Source: Bacillus sp. BA3 (GTDB taxonomy: Bacteria; Bacillota; Bacilli; Bacillales; DSM-1321). Taken from it: a DNA stretch of 64,000 nucleotides. A model generated the notes under the pieces. The model saw nothing but the letters and a program-made list of their open reading frames with translations. It did no database searches and was not told the origin of the DNA. The position numbers and the translations under genes were made by a program. Position 1 is the first letter of the stretch. The number at the start of each line of letters is the position of its first letter. Below, piece after piece: positions 44,231 to 52,275 of the stretch. The stretch is from NCBI GenBank assembly GCA_002835675.1, contig PIZR01000003.1:434001-498000 (forward strand), given 5' to 3'.

Positions 44231-44356
44231 ATTGTAGAAGAAAAAAATAAAGAAAAGCAAAAAAAGGGTGGAGTCGTTTTAGCATCTGAGTATTTTGATG
44301 ATTTTAGAATAATGGTTTATAATACAGAAAATGTTATTACTGAGTTTGTTAAGTAG
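44231..44356 (+). pseudogene. Possible gene fragment
   Basis: Open frame of 41 codons with protein-like content (VVLASEYFDDFRIMVYNTEN then VITEFVK) but no start codon with a site and a stop just upstream. It may be the truncated end of a gene lost by rearrangement. Not recognised. Confidence 0.25.
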
Positions 44357-44516
44357 GTTAAGTCTATAATTATGGATGATTTGCCATTTTTAAAAATGAA
44401 CTATTTTTCCAGATTTTTTCTAAAGAAATTGTAGAAAATTTGACTAAATGATAATATTGGGATAAATAAATGATTATAATAATAAAAATAATATACTGGA
44501 AGGAGTGATAAGTTGT

Positions 44517-45035
44517 ATGGGGCAACAATTAAAGATGTTTAAAACTTTTGATAAGAATAGCCTTAACTCCCTCAATTCAATTTTTGGTGAGAAAAACATT
44601 GTGGGATTCAACAATTCAGATTTAGTTGGAATTAAGTATGATTTTAATGAAAACAAACTAAAGAACGTCATGCAGAAAATTCCGTTTTCACTTACTCAAC
44701 AACTTATCATTACTTCCCAACATTTCACGAAAATTATTGAAAACATAGGTTCGAAGGGATTTAGACCTAACTTTAAATTAAACATGGAAATTCCAGACGA
44801 AGAGTTATCACTATTGAATGAATATATCTTTAAAATTTCAAAACCTTACATAAATAAAGAAACTTATAAGGAATTAATCTTTGACGAATTCAACCGTCTT
44901 GAAGAAGAATATGATGCCGAATTAGAATCCGTGAGTTTTACTTTTAATAATGAAAGAATTGTTTTTAGAAATAATGGGATTGTTTTCGCGGATGAAAATT
45001 TATTTGATGTTGCAGGAGAACTGCTAAGTAATTGA
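44517..45035 (+). CDS. Unrecognised soluble protein, first gene of a three-gene operon
   Basis: 172 aa, no membrane segment, no motif that I recognise. It is mixed helix and strand with an acidic C-terminal third (EFNRLEEEYDAELESVSFTF). The ATG at 44517 follows GGAAGGAG by 8-9 bases; an in-frame GTG at 44505 lies in the site. Fifteen bases separate it from the membrane-protein gene. Strongly AT-rich, unlike the core genes, so probably acquired. Operon position suggests a shared job with the next two genes. Confidence 0.7.
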   Translation: MGQQLKMFKTFDKNSLNSLNSIFGEKNIVGFNNSDLVGIKYDFNENKLKNVMQKIPFSLTQQLIITSQHFTKIIENIGSKGFRPNFKLNMEIPDEELSLLNEYIFKISKPYINKETYKELIFDEFNRLEEEYDAELESVSFTFNNERIVFRNNGIVFADENLFDVAGELLSN

Positions 45036-45050
45036 AATGAGTGAGTTAAT

Positions 45051-45803
45051 TTGAAAAAATTTTTTCAGTTCATAAAGTGGTTAGCCCAAGCAGCTTCAAT
45101 TCCTTTAATTTTAGTATTAGTTTGGTTCTTCAATGTAAGACCATTCTCCTTTTTATTTAATTATGTTGATTCGATTTTAACTGTAGATTTATCAACCAAA
45201 TATAAACAAAAAGGAGTTCCTGATGCTATATTCGGAGCTATAGACGTTGCCTTCTTAACCTTCATATACAATTTTTCCCTAATTATTTTATCTAAAATCT
45301 TTAGCAAACCTGCAAAAGTTTCCATTGAAATCCATGATCGAAAAAGCAATAAAAATTTTGTTACTATCCCTTTCGACGAAGAAAGAATAGAAAGCCAAGA
45401 TCCAACGAGCATTAAATTAAAAGGTGAAATTGAGATTAATTATGCAAAGTGGTTATTTGATTACATCTTAAAGGGGATAAGAATTAGTATTCAATGGCAC
45501 CCTAAATGGCTGTCTGTTGTTCCTCAAATAAAAGGAGCATCAGAAATAATAACTAATTCTCATCCTGGGGTAATGCACTTCAATTTTATGGACTTGCTTT
45601 CAGAAAGTGATTCTACTTCCACGATAGATGGTAAGCTTTCAATATTAGCTAATTCCAATTTTAAAAGGGATGGAAATATAAATGTTAAAATTGAAGTCAA
45701 TTCAAAATATAAGATTATAAGGGTATGTTTTAATTGGGTCATTCGTTTGCTTGTAAAATCGGATTTAAAGCCTTGTAACATCTCTCTAGAGAAAGGAAGT
45801 TAA
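45051..45803 (+). CDS. Unrecognised membrane protein, second gene of the operon
   Basis: 250 aa. Two hydrophobic segments (about residues 10-32 and 60-82) flank a short loop; the remaining 165 residues look like a beta-rich soluble domain (KVSIEIHDRKSNKNFVTIPF and later KLSILANSNFKRDGNINVKI). TTG start at 45051 with a weak site, so translation may be coupled to the first gene. The layout of short N-terminal membrane hairpin plus large domain is common for membrane effectors of defence systems, but no family is recognised. Confidence 0.65.
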   Translation: MKKFFQFIKWLAQAASIPLILVLVWFFNVRPFSFLFNYVDSILTVDLSTKYKQKGVPDAIFGAIDVAFLTFIYNFSLIILSKIFSKPAKVSIEIHDRKSNKNFVTIPFDEERIESQDPTSIKLKGEIEINYAKWLFDYILKGIRISIQWHPKWLSVVPQIKGASEIITNSHPGVMHFNFMDLLSESDSTSTIDGKLSILANSNFKRDGNINVKIEVNSKYKIIRVCFNWVIRLLVKSDLKPCNISLEKGS

Positions 45804-45805
45804 AT

Positions 45806-46807
45806 ATGGAATTTCCTGTGATATTAGTCAAATTAGACAATGTAACAACAATAGAAGATGCATCCCAAATACTCTTTGAAAACTCCAACTTGGATACTAG
45901 GCCAGATAGGGGTGAATGGCCCCAAGGAGATAACTTACGAAAAAGATGGTTACCCGGAAGCATAGGCGAAACAATTGGAGTTAATGAGATTGTACACAAC
46001 GAACAAATAACATTTAAATATATTTACTTAAAGGCCCTTGTAGAAAGAGCAAAAACTACAGTTCAAGGTCCAAATGGTTGGTTGGATAGGCCGGACCGAA
46101 TAAATAAAGTTGAATCAGATGTTCTTTTTTTTGAATATGATAATCATGTATTTGTTGCAATTTATATGAATCTGACAAAAAACCTCTATAAACTTAACTT
46201 TATAGTAAAAGACTTATTAAAAGAAGATATCTGGGGGACGGCTACTATACTCCCGGGAGATTTCCATATTTCTGATAATACGTATTATTGGCTATTAAGC
46301 AAATTTTTGACTGGAGACAAGATAATATCTGAAACTCCAAACATGACAATTAAATCCTTTACAGGTTATAGCGGTGCTGCTGCTGATAATGCTCACTTAA
46401 TGTCAGGTGAAGGAGAAAGAATTTCCGCTTTATTAGGAACGTTAGCTTTCATATTTGGGGATGATACCTTAAAGTCTTTAAGATTGAGCATTAATATCAA
46501 TGAAAATGAAAACTTTTTATTTGAATTAGCATATAAAGGTAATATTAGATTAATAGAGTACGAAGGTGAAATTGCTGTAGAGGAACTTCATAAAGAAAAA
46601 ATCCTACTTACATTATTCTTATATAAACAAATCATTCCTGGAATCATTAAAAGTTTTGAGAAAGCTGAAGCTGATCGTGAATGGAGTAGTCAAAACAAAT
46701 TACAATTCATTAATTATGTAGGTGATCAAATCATTACTAAAGTTAATGAAGAAATGGAAAAGACAAAAATCATGCAAAAAGAAATGGGAAATGATGATAT
46801 CATCTAA
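45806..46807 (+). CDS. Unrecognised soluble protein, third gene of the operon
   Basis: 333 aa, soluble. Starts at ATG 45806, two bases after the previous stop, with AAAGGAAG upstream. Notable segments are DRGEWPQGDNLRKRWLPGSI near residue 34 and a conserved-looking DNAHLMSGEGERISALLG near residue 197; the C terminus is a charged helix (EEMEKTKIMQKEMG). No catalytic motif is obvious. A sensor, adaptor or effector role within the operon is inference. Confidence 0.65.
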   Translation: MEFPVILVKLDNVTTIEDASQILFENSNLDTRPDRGEWPQGDNLRKRWLPGSIGETIGVNEIVHNEQITFKYIYLKALVERAKTTVQGPNGWLDRPDRINKVESDVLFFEYDNHVFVAIYMNLTKNLYKLNFIVKDLLKEDIWGTATILPGDFHISDNTYYWLLSKFLTGDKIISETPNMTIKSFTGYSGAAADNAHLMSGEGERISALLGTLAFIFGDDTLKSLRLSININENENFLFELAYKGNIRLIEYEGEIAVEELHKEKILLTLFLYKQIIPGIIKSFEKAEADREWSSQNKLQFINYVGDQIITKVNEEMEKTKIMQKEMGNDDII

Positions 46808-46823
46808 ACAATTTTAATATAAA

Positions 46824-46852
46824 GGAGCCCCTCTCACAGAGAAGGGCTTTTT
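46824..46852 (+). terminator. Terminator of the three-gene operon
   Basis: AGCCC and TCT arms pair with AGA and GGGCT around a short loop (GAGCCCCTCTCACAGAGAAG region), followed by TTTTTA. Confidence 0.75.
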
Positions 46853-46961
46853 AAGTTGAAGTTTTATACTTAGCCGTTAAAGAAAGCTTTAGGATAGCAG
46901 AACTCAGATTTTTTATATACAGATAACCAATAGACCCAAACAAAACTCCCTTTAGCTATAC

Positions 46962-48950
46962 TTACTTTCTATCTAAGCCTATCTCGTTGATTTTTTCATC
47001 AAAAATAGGTCCGAAACTTTCAGAATAAGTATTCGTTAAATGCCTATTGTCCCGGTAAATTATAACATTACCAATAATGGGCTGAAATTCACCGTTCACT
47101 TTAAAGTAATCTGTTAAGTCAATTTTATGCAATGATTTATTCTCTTTTTCAAATTGTCTCCAAAAGCTTTCGTCTTTCTGATTATCTACTGAATTCATTT
47201 TTTTTGTTGTTTCTTCTATTCCATGTGTTTCTAATGATTCCAGTACATTAAAACTATATCTTGGATCATCACGAACCGCTAACACTTCAATACCATATTC
47301 ATCTTTAACATACTGCAGCTGATCAACCATCTGTTGTTGTATTTTATTATTAGGCGTATCAGAAGCTGTGGCGTGAGAAATGACAAGATCTACATCTGCA
47401 TCCTTTAGATAATCGAGAACATTATTGACCCAGATACCTTTCAAATCATCATCCGTATAACCTGTTGAAAAACGTGTACCTGAACGGGTCATATTCAATA
47501 CACGATAATTATCATCTTTTGTAGCTTTTAATATGGCACCTAACCAATGCTCTGAATGGGAACTGCCGATCAGGGCAATTGTAGCATCGTAATTTTCAGT
47601 TTCGCCATATTCCCCAATTTTCAAGTCACTTTCCTTCAACCCTTGGTTACTGCCGTCCAAATGCGATTGTGGTAAATCATCAAAGACTTCAGAATATGAT
47701 GGAATTGGTTCCTGGTCAGGTATATCATCAGGGTTTTTTACAGCTAACGCTCCTGGATAATTTTTATCGTTTATATTATTTTCCAGCCTATTTTTATCTA
47801 TATATACTCCAATTAAAAGCGATGCAATCAAGAGTACATTCACACTGCCCATTATCCCGAGTCTCTTGAATGAGAATTTGTTGTCCTTTGAGCTTCGGAT
47901 TGGTTCTTCTATATATCGAGTCATTAAAAAAGAAAGGGCAATTGATGAAATGATAATAAGAGTTCCGACGATGAATCCTGGAGTTTCTTGGACATTATAA
48001 CGATAGAACTCCAATAATACCCAATGCCACAAGTAGATACCAAAAGCGATTCCACCTAGCTTCACCATTACAGGTGAACCTAAAAAGCGTTTGACACCAT
48101 ATTTTGTATCGCGTGTACCAGACAAAACAATGAATAATGCGCAGGTCATTGGCCATAAGGCAATATAACCCGGAAACATTTCAGATACATTGAAAACTAT
48201 TCCCGTTAAAATTAAACCGATTAATCCAAGCCACCCTATCACTGTTGCTATATATTTATTTACCTTAATTGATGATAAATTGATACAGAGCAAACTGCCT
48301 AAAGCAAATTCCCACACACGTGTCATCGTTATGAAATAAGCCCATGGCTGATTGACAGAGGTTAAATATATGGAATATATAAAAGAAGAAACAAATAATA
48401 TTCCTAAAATCGTATTAATTAATGTTTTAACTTTAGTTAATTTATATTTTTTTATTAAAAATAAAATCAAAGTGAATAATAAAAACCAAATTATATAAAA
48501 TTGTCCCTGTATAGACAAAGCCCAAAAGTGTTCAACAGGTGTTTTCATTTGACTGGAATCTAAATAATCCGTGCTCGAAAAAGCAAGTTGCCAATTTTGA
48601 TAGAAAAACATGGAGGCAAATACTTCATGTATAGTTTTATCTAAAATTGATTTAGGTAATAAAAACCAACTTAAAACCAGAACAATTGCAAGAATAAAAA
48701 ATACAGAAGGAAGTAATCTTTTCATTAATTTGGTGACATATGGAAGAAAACGAAATTCCCCTGTTCGATTAATTGTGGAAACAATTGAAGTAGTAATAAG
48801 AAAACCTGAAATTACAAAGAAGACATCAACCCCGCCAGAAACACGATTAAGCCATATATGATAAACCGCCACCAGCAGTGCGGCAACAACACGTAACCCT
48901 TCGATTTCGGGTCTGAACTTACTCTCAGTATTAATTAATTTTTGATTCAT
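46962..48950 (-). CDS. Membrane acyltransferase with SGNH domain, OatA type
   Basis: 662-aa two-part enzyme for O-acetylation of a cell-wall or surface polysaccharide. Residues about 10-370 form an acyltransferase-3 domain with ten to eleven membrane segments, starting RPEIEGLRVVAALLVAVYH with the catalytic-type His. Residues about 430-660 are an extracellular SGNH esterase-like domain with Ser in ALIGSSHSEHW and the Asp-His end YRDNRHLT. The ATG at 48950 follows AGGAGA. AT-rich; it may belong to the accessory region. Confidence 0.85.
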   Translation of the reverse strand: MNQKLINTESKFRPEIEGLRVVAALLVAVYHIWLNRVSGGVDVFFVISGFLITTSIVSTINRTGEFRFLPYVTKLMKRLLPSVFFILAIVLVLSWFLLPKSILDKTIHEVFASMFFYQNWQLAFSSTDYLDSSQMKTPVEHFWALSIQGQFYIIWFLLFTLILFLIKKYKLTKVKTLINTILGILFVSSFIYSIYLTSVNQPWAYFITMTRVWEFALGSLLCINLSSIKVNKYIATVIGWLGLIGLILTGIVFNVSEMFPGYIALWPMTCALFIVLSGTRDTKYGVKRFLGSPVMVKLGGIAFGIYLWHWVLLEFYRYNVQETPGFIVGTLIIISSIALSFLMTRYIEEPIRSSKDNKFSFKRLGIMGSVNVLLIASLLIGVYIDKNRLENNINDKNYPGALAVKNPDDIPDQEPIPSYSEVFDDLPQSHLDGSNQGLKESDLKIGEYGETENYDATIALIGSSHSEHWLGAILKATKDDNYRVLNMTRSGTRFSTGYTDDDLKGIWVNNVLDYLKDADVDLVISHATASDTPNNKIQQQMVDQLQYVKDEYGIEVLAVRDDPRYSFNVLESLETHGIEETTKKMNSVDNQKDESFWRQFEKENKSLHKIDLTDYFKVNGEFQPIIGNVIIYRDNRHLTNTYSESFGPIFDEKINEIGLDRK

Positions 48951-49320
48951 TCGATTCTATCTCCTACCTTTTGTCATGCATACAATTTAAAATTATATCA
49001 CTTTACAATAATGATTTGTCAACATAGTAGAAAAGGTTCTTTAATTTTCACAAGTACGGATTTTTTTCCAACTTTTCAACCAAGGCCCCTTACAGAAAAT
49101 GTCGTTGCCTGGGCACGAAGCCTACAGCAGAACGTTACTTTATGAAAAAACGTCAGTCCACCATGGGGCATTATGGATATTTGGAAGCAGACGCAAACTC
49201 GGCATGTTACAACTTGTTATTCAGAAAATAATCATGTTTTTTTAAAAATATATGTTTTATCCTGTCCCATCCGGGTATATGAATACTGTAAGACATTCTC
49301 ACCAAAGGAGATGATAGTGC
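48951..49320. other. Intergenic region
   Basis: About 370 bp without a supportable gene. Two short frames near 49090-49250 read like protein for 40-50 codons but lack ribosome binding sites; they may be decayed sequence. Promoter elements for the acyltransferase gene should lie at the left end. Confidence 0.35.
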
Positions 49321-49395
49321 ATGATGAGTACAATCAGAAGCCAATGGAACAAAGAGAATGACGCAGCGGTGTTTAGTCCCGGTGATCAGCGTTAG
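49321..49395 (+). CDS. Tiny ORF (24 aa), truncated copy of the next gene
   Basis: ATG at 49321 (or 49324) follows AAAGGAGATGAT. The peptide contains SQWNKENDAAVFSPGDQ and then stops. It matches the N terminus of the 54-aa gene downstream (SLWNPENDEAIFSPGDQ). So it is a duplicated copy, shortened by a stop or frameshift, or a genuine mini-protein. Confidence 0.45.
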   Translation: MMSTIRSQWNKENDAAVFSPGDQR

Positions 49396-49470
49396 AGTCA
49401 ATTGAAGAGATGGATGATAATCAAATATGGGAATTACTAGTCTTCTCATCCAAAGGAGGAGGATACGATC

Positions 49471-49635
49471 ATGAGTATTTACAGCCTATGGAATCCAGAG
49501 AATGATGAAGCAATTTTCAGTCCGGGTGATCAGAAGCCATTCAGTACGCTCATACGAGTAGATTCGGATAAACACACACACACTGACAAAACACTTGAAT
49601 ATGAATTACATGGCACCGTACTGAATGAAATTTAA
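49471..49635 (+). CDS. Small 54-aa protein of unknown function
   Basis: Starts at ATG 49471 with a very strong site (AAAGGAGGAGG). Polar, no membrane segment; starts SIYSLWNPENDEAIFSPGDQ and ends with a His/Thr-rich stretch (DKHTHTDKTLEYEL). A terminator follows. Good signals on both sides and a paralogous copy upstream make it likely real. I do not recognise the family. Confidence 0.6.
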   Translation: MSIYSLWNPENDEAIFSPGDQKPFSTLIRVDSDKHTHTDKTLEYELHGTVLNEI

Positions 49636-49653
49636 CAGATGCAGGATATATGG

Positions 49654-49684
49654 AAAGGGATGGAGCGAGCGCTCCATCCCTTTC
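49654..49684 (+). terminator. Terminator after the small paralogue pair
   Basis: AAAGGGATGGAGCG pairs with CGCTCCATCCCTTT, small loop; moderate T-run. Confidence 0.85.
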
Positions 49685-49800
49685 TGCCGTCTTTTTCTTT
49701 TATACCAATTTTGCGTTCATAAAGCTGCAACCTTGTTGTCTGGAAAGACGGGCCTGCCGACAAGGAAATTTCCCCATACCTGCTCCATGCAATTAACTCC

Positions 49801-49846
49801 ATAAAAAAGAGCCCTTCACCATGGAACTAAAAGTGAAGGACTCTTT
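49801..49846 (-). terminator. Terminator after topB
   Basis: AGAGCCCTTCAC (49808-49819) pairs with GTGAAGGACTCT (49833-49844) with one mismatch; TTTTTTAT follows on the minus strand. Confidence 0.85.
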
Positions 49847-49849
49847 CTT

Positions 49850-52042
49850 TTATTTATCGAATTTCAGTTTTGCCAAGGCATCCGCCAATGCAGTATTGAT
49901 CGGCTCTTCTTTATTTTGCTTTTTCATATAATTGGATACTTCATTTTTGGATACTTTTTGATTCTTATTTTGCCCTTTTCGTTTATTGTAAGAAGAAAGT
50001 TTTTCGTGAAAACCGCATTTACAGGTGAATGTCTGTGCTTCTCCTTGACCGCGCATTTCCATCTTTTTGTGACATTGTGGGCATCTGGCATTTGTTACAC
50101 GTGAAACACTTTTTTTGTGGCCGCATTCACGATCTTGGCAGACGAGCATTTTACCCTTTTTACTATTCACTTCTAGCATCAGCTTGCCGCAATCAGGGCA
50201 TTTCGTTCCTGACACGTTATCATGCTTGAATTTTTGGTCACTATTTTTGATTTCAAAAACGATATTTTTGGCATAAGCGCGCATATCGCCGATGAAGGCC
50301 TGTTTTGGAAGCTTCCCTTTTGCTATCGCAGTTAACTTTTGCTCCCATTGGGCTGTCAAAGCTGGAGATCGCAAGTCTTCAGGTGCCAATTGAAGAAGTT
50401 GTTTTCCTTTCGAGGTAACATGAAGGCCCTTTCCTCTCTTCTCGATCAGGAAGCTATTGAACAATTTTTCAATAACGTCAGCCCGCGTTGCCACAGTTCC
50501 AATCCCGCCAGTTTCACCAAGAGTCTTGATGAGCTCTTTGCTTTCCCCTGCCATGAAACGTGCAGGATTCTCCATCGCCGAAAGAAGCGACCCTTCATTG
50601 AATGGTTCCGGCGGTTTCGTTTCACCCTCTGTTTGTTTCACAGTCGAAATGGTTAAACTGTCACCTTTTTGAACATTCGGAAGCAGTTGCTCAGCAAGGC
50701 CATCCTTAGCTTCTTCCTCATCGAATTGGTGATCATAGACTTCCTTCCATCCTGATTTCAGGACGACCTTCCCTTTTGCCATGAACGTTTCCTGCCCCAT
50801 TTTTGCGGTGATGGTCGTTTGTTCATATTCAAAAGGAGGCATCAATACAGCAAGGAACCTTTTAACGACCAAATCATAGATTTTCAATTCTTTGTCGCTC
50901 AGTTTTCCCGGCAGCGGCGTTTGCTCAGTGGGGATGATTGCATGGTGATCAGAAACCTTGCTATCGTCCACGAACGATTTATTGGTTTTAATCGGGCTGC
51001 GCAGAATCCTAGATGCATACTGGGCATATGGTTTAATGCTTACAGCCTGTAATCTTTCTTTTAGCGTATCAACCAAATCCGTTGATAAAAAGCGTGAATC
51101 CGTCCTTGGATAAGTCAAGACCTTATGGCTTTCATATAAGCGCTGCATGATCGATAACGTCTCTTTCGCCGAATAGCCGAATTTCTTATTGGCGTCCCGT
51201 TGAAGTTCTGTTAGATCATATAATGAAGGGGCAAAACTTTTCTTATGTGCCTTGTTCACTTCAACCACTTCTGCACTTTTCCCCTTAACGGCTGCAAGAA
51301 CCTCTTCTGCCTTGGTTTTATCGAATGTGCGGATATCTTTTGATTGGGCATCTTGCCAGATCAGGCGCAAATTGGATTCTGCAATTGCCGAAACGCCATA
51401 AAATTTCTTAGGCTGGAACTGTTTTATTTCTTCTTCTTTTTTTGCAATCATCGCAAGTGTCGGCGTTTGGACCCTCCCGCAGGATAACTGGGCATTATGC
51501 TTCGTTGTTAGGGCACGTGTCGCGTTCATCCCAACGATCCAGTCCGCTTCCGCCCTTGCTACAGCAGAGGCAAATAGGTTTTCATACTCCTTGCCATCCT
51601 TCAGATTTTTGAATCCATCTTTGATCGCTTTATCCGTTACAGAGGAAATCCAAAGCCGTTTGACCGGCTTCTTCACATTCGCTTTTTCGAGAATCCAGCG
51701 TGCAACAAGTTCCCCTTCACGGCCTGCATCCGTTGCAATGATGACATCCTTGACATCATTGCGATTTAATTGTGTTTTAACCGATTGAAATTGTTTGCCT
51801 GATTGCTTGATCACGACCAATTTCAAAGCAGGCGGCAGCATGGGCAGGTCCTCAAGGCGCCAAGTTTTATATTTTTCATCATAAGATTCCGGATCTGCAT
51901 GGGTGACCAAATGACCTAGTGCCCAAGTGACGATATACTGATCGCCTTCAAAAAAGCCATTACCCTTTTTCCCGCAATTCAGTACTTTTGCTATATCTCT
52001 GCCGACCGAAGGTTTCTCGGCCAGTACGACTGTTTTACTCAT
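49850..52042 (-). CDS. topB: DNA topoisomerase III
   Basis: Type IA topoisomerase, 730 aa. Toprim domain begins VVLAEKPSVGRDIAKVL; the active-site Tyr is in VLTYPRTDSRFLS near residue 310. The C-terminal region has zinc-binding cysteines (CPDCGKLM, CQDRECGH, CPQCHKKM, CKCGF) and a basic tail. It relaxes negative supercoils and decatenates. Length agrees with B. subtilis TopB (about 727 aa), so this looks like the chromosomal copy and not a plasmid one. ATG at 52042. Confidence 0.93.
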   Translation of the reverse strand: MSKTVVLAEKPSVGRDIAKVLNCGKKGNGFFEGDQYIVTWALGHLVTHADPESYDEKYKTWRLEDLPMLPPALKLVVIKQSGKQFQSVKTQLNRNDVKDVIIATDAGREGELVARWILEKANVKKPVKRLWISSVTDKAIKDGFKNLKDGKEYENLFASAVARAEADWIVGMNATRALTTKHNAQLSCGRVQTPTLAMIAKKEEEIKQFQPKKFYGVSAIAESNLRLIWQDAQSKDIRTFDKTKAEEVLAAVKGKSAEVVEVNKAHKKSFAPSLYDLTELQRDANKKFGYSAKETLSIMQRLYESHKVLTYPRTDSRFLSTDLVDTLKERLQAVSIKPYAQYASRILRSPIKTNKSFVDDSKVSDHHAIIPTEQTPLPGKLSDKELKIYDLVVKRFLAVLMPPFEYEQTTITAKMGQETFMAKGKVVLKSGWKEVYDHQFDEEEAKDGLAEQLLPNVQKGDSLTISTVKQTEGETKPPEPFNEGSLLSAMENPARFMAGESKELIKTLGETGGIGTVATRADVIEKLFNSFLIEKRGKGLHVTSKGKQLLQLAPEDLRSPALTAQWEQKLTAIAKGKLPKQAFIGDMRAYAKNIVFEIKNSDQKFKHDNVSGTKCPDCGKLMLEVNSKKGKMLVCQDRECGHKKSVSRVTNARCPQCHKKMEMRGQGEAQTFTCKCGFHEKLSSYNKRKGQNKNQKVSKNEVSNYMKKQNKEEPINTALADALAKLKFDK

Positions 52043-52275
52043 AATAACATCCTTTCGCTTTTAAACTGGTTCCTCTATTATCTCATATAATTTAAGACAG
52101 GGCGATAATGCACGGCATGGCATTGGATCCATTGGTTCACATTAAGGATTACCCTTCGAGGGGCTCCCTGTACCCACATATATGTAAATTAATAGATTAG
52201 ATAGCATTCCCGTGCAGATTTTAGTATGATGAAACGTAGGGATTTTTTCAAATTAATTGGGAGGTTCAATATAAA

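Noticed and set aside
49080..49260. Coding frames between the acyltransferase gene and the small paralogues
   Set aside because: Two overlapping frames of 40-50 codons are open but neither has a start with a ribosome binding site or a recognisable sequence.
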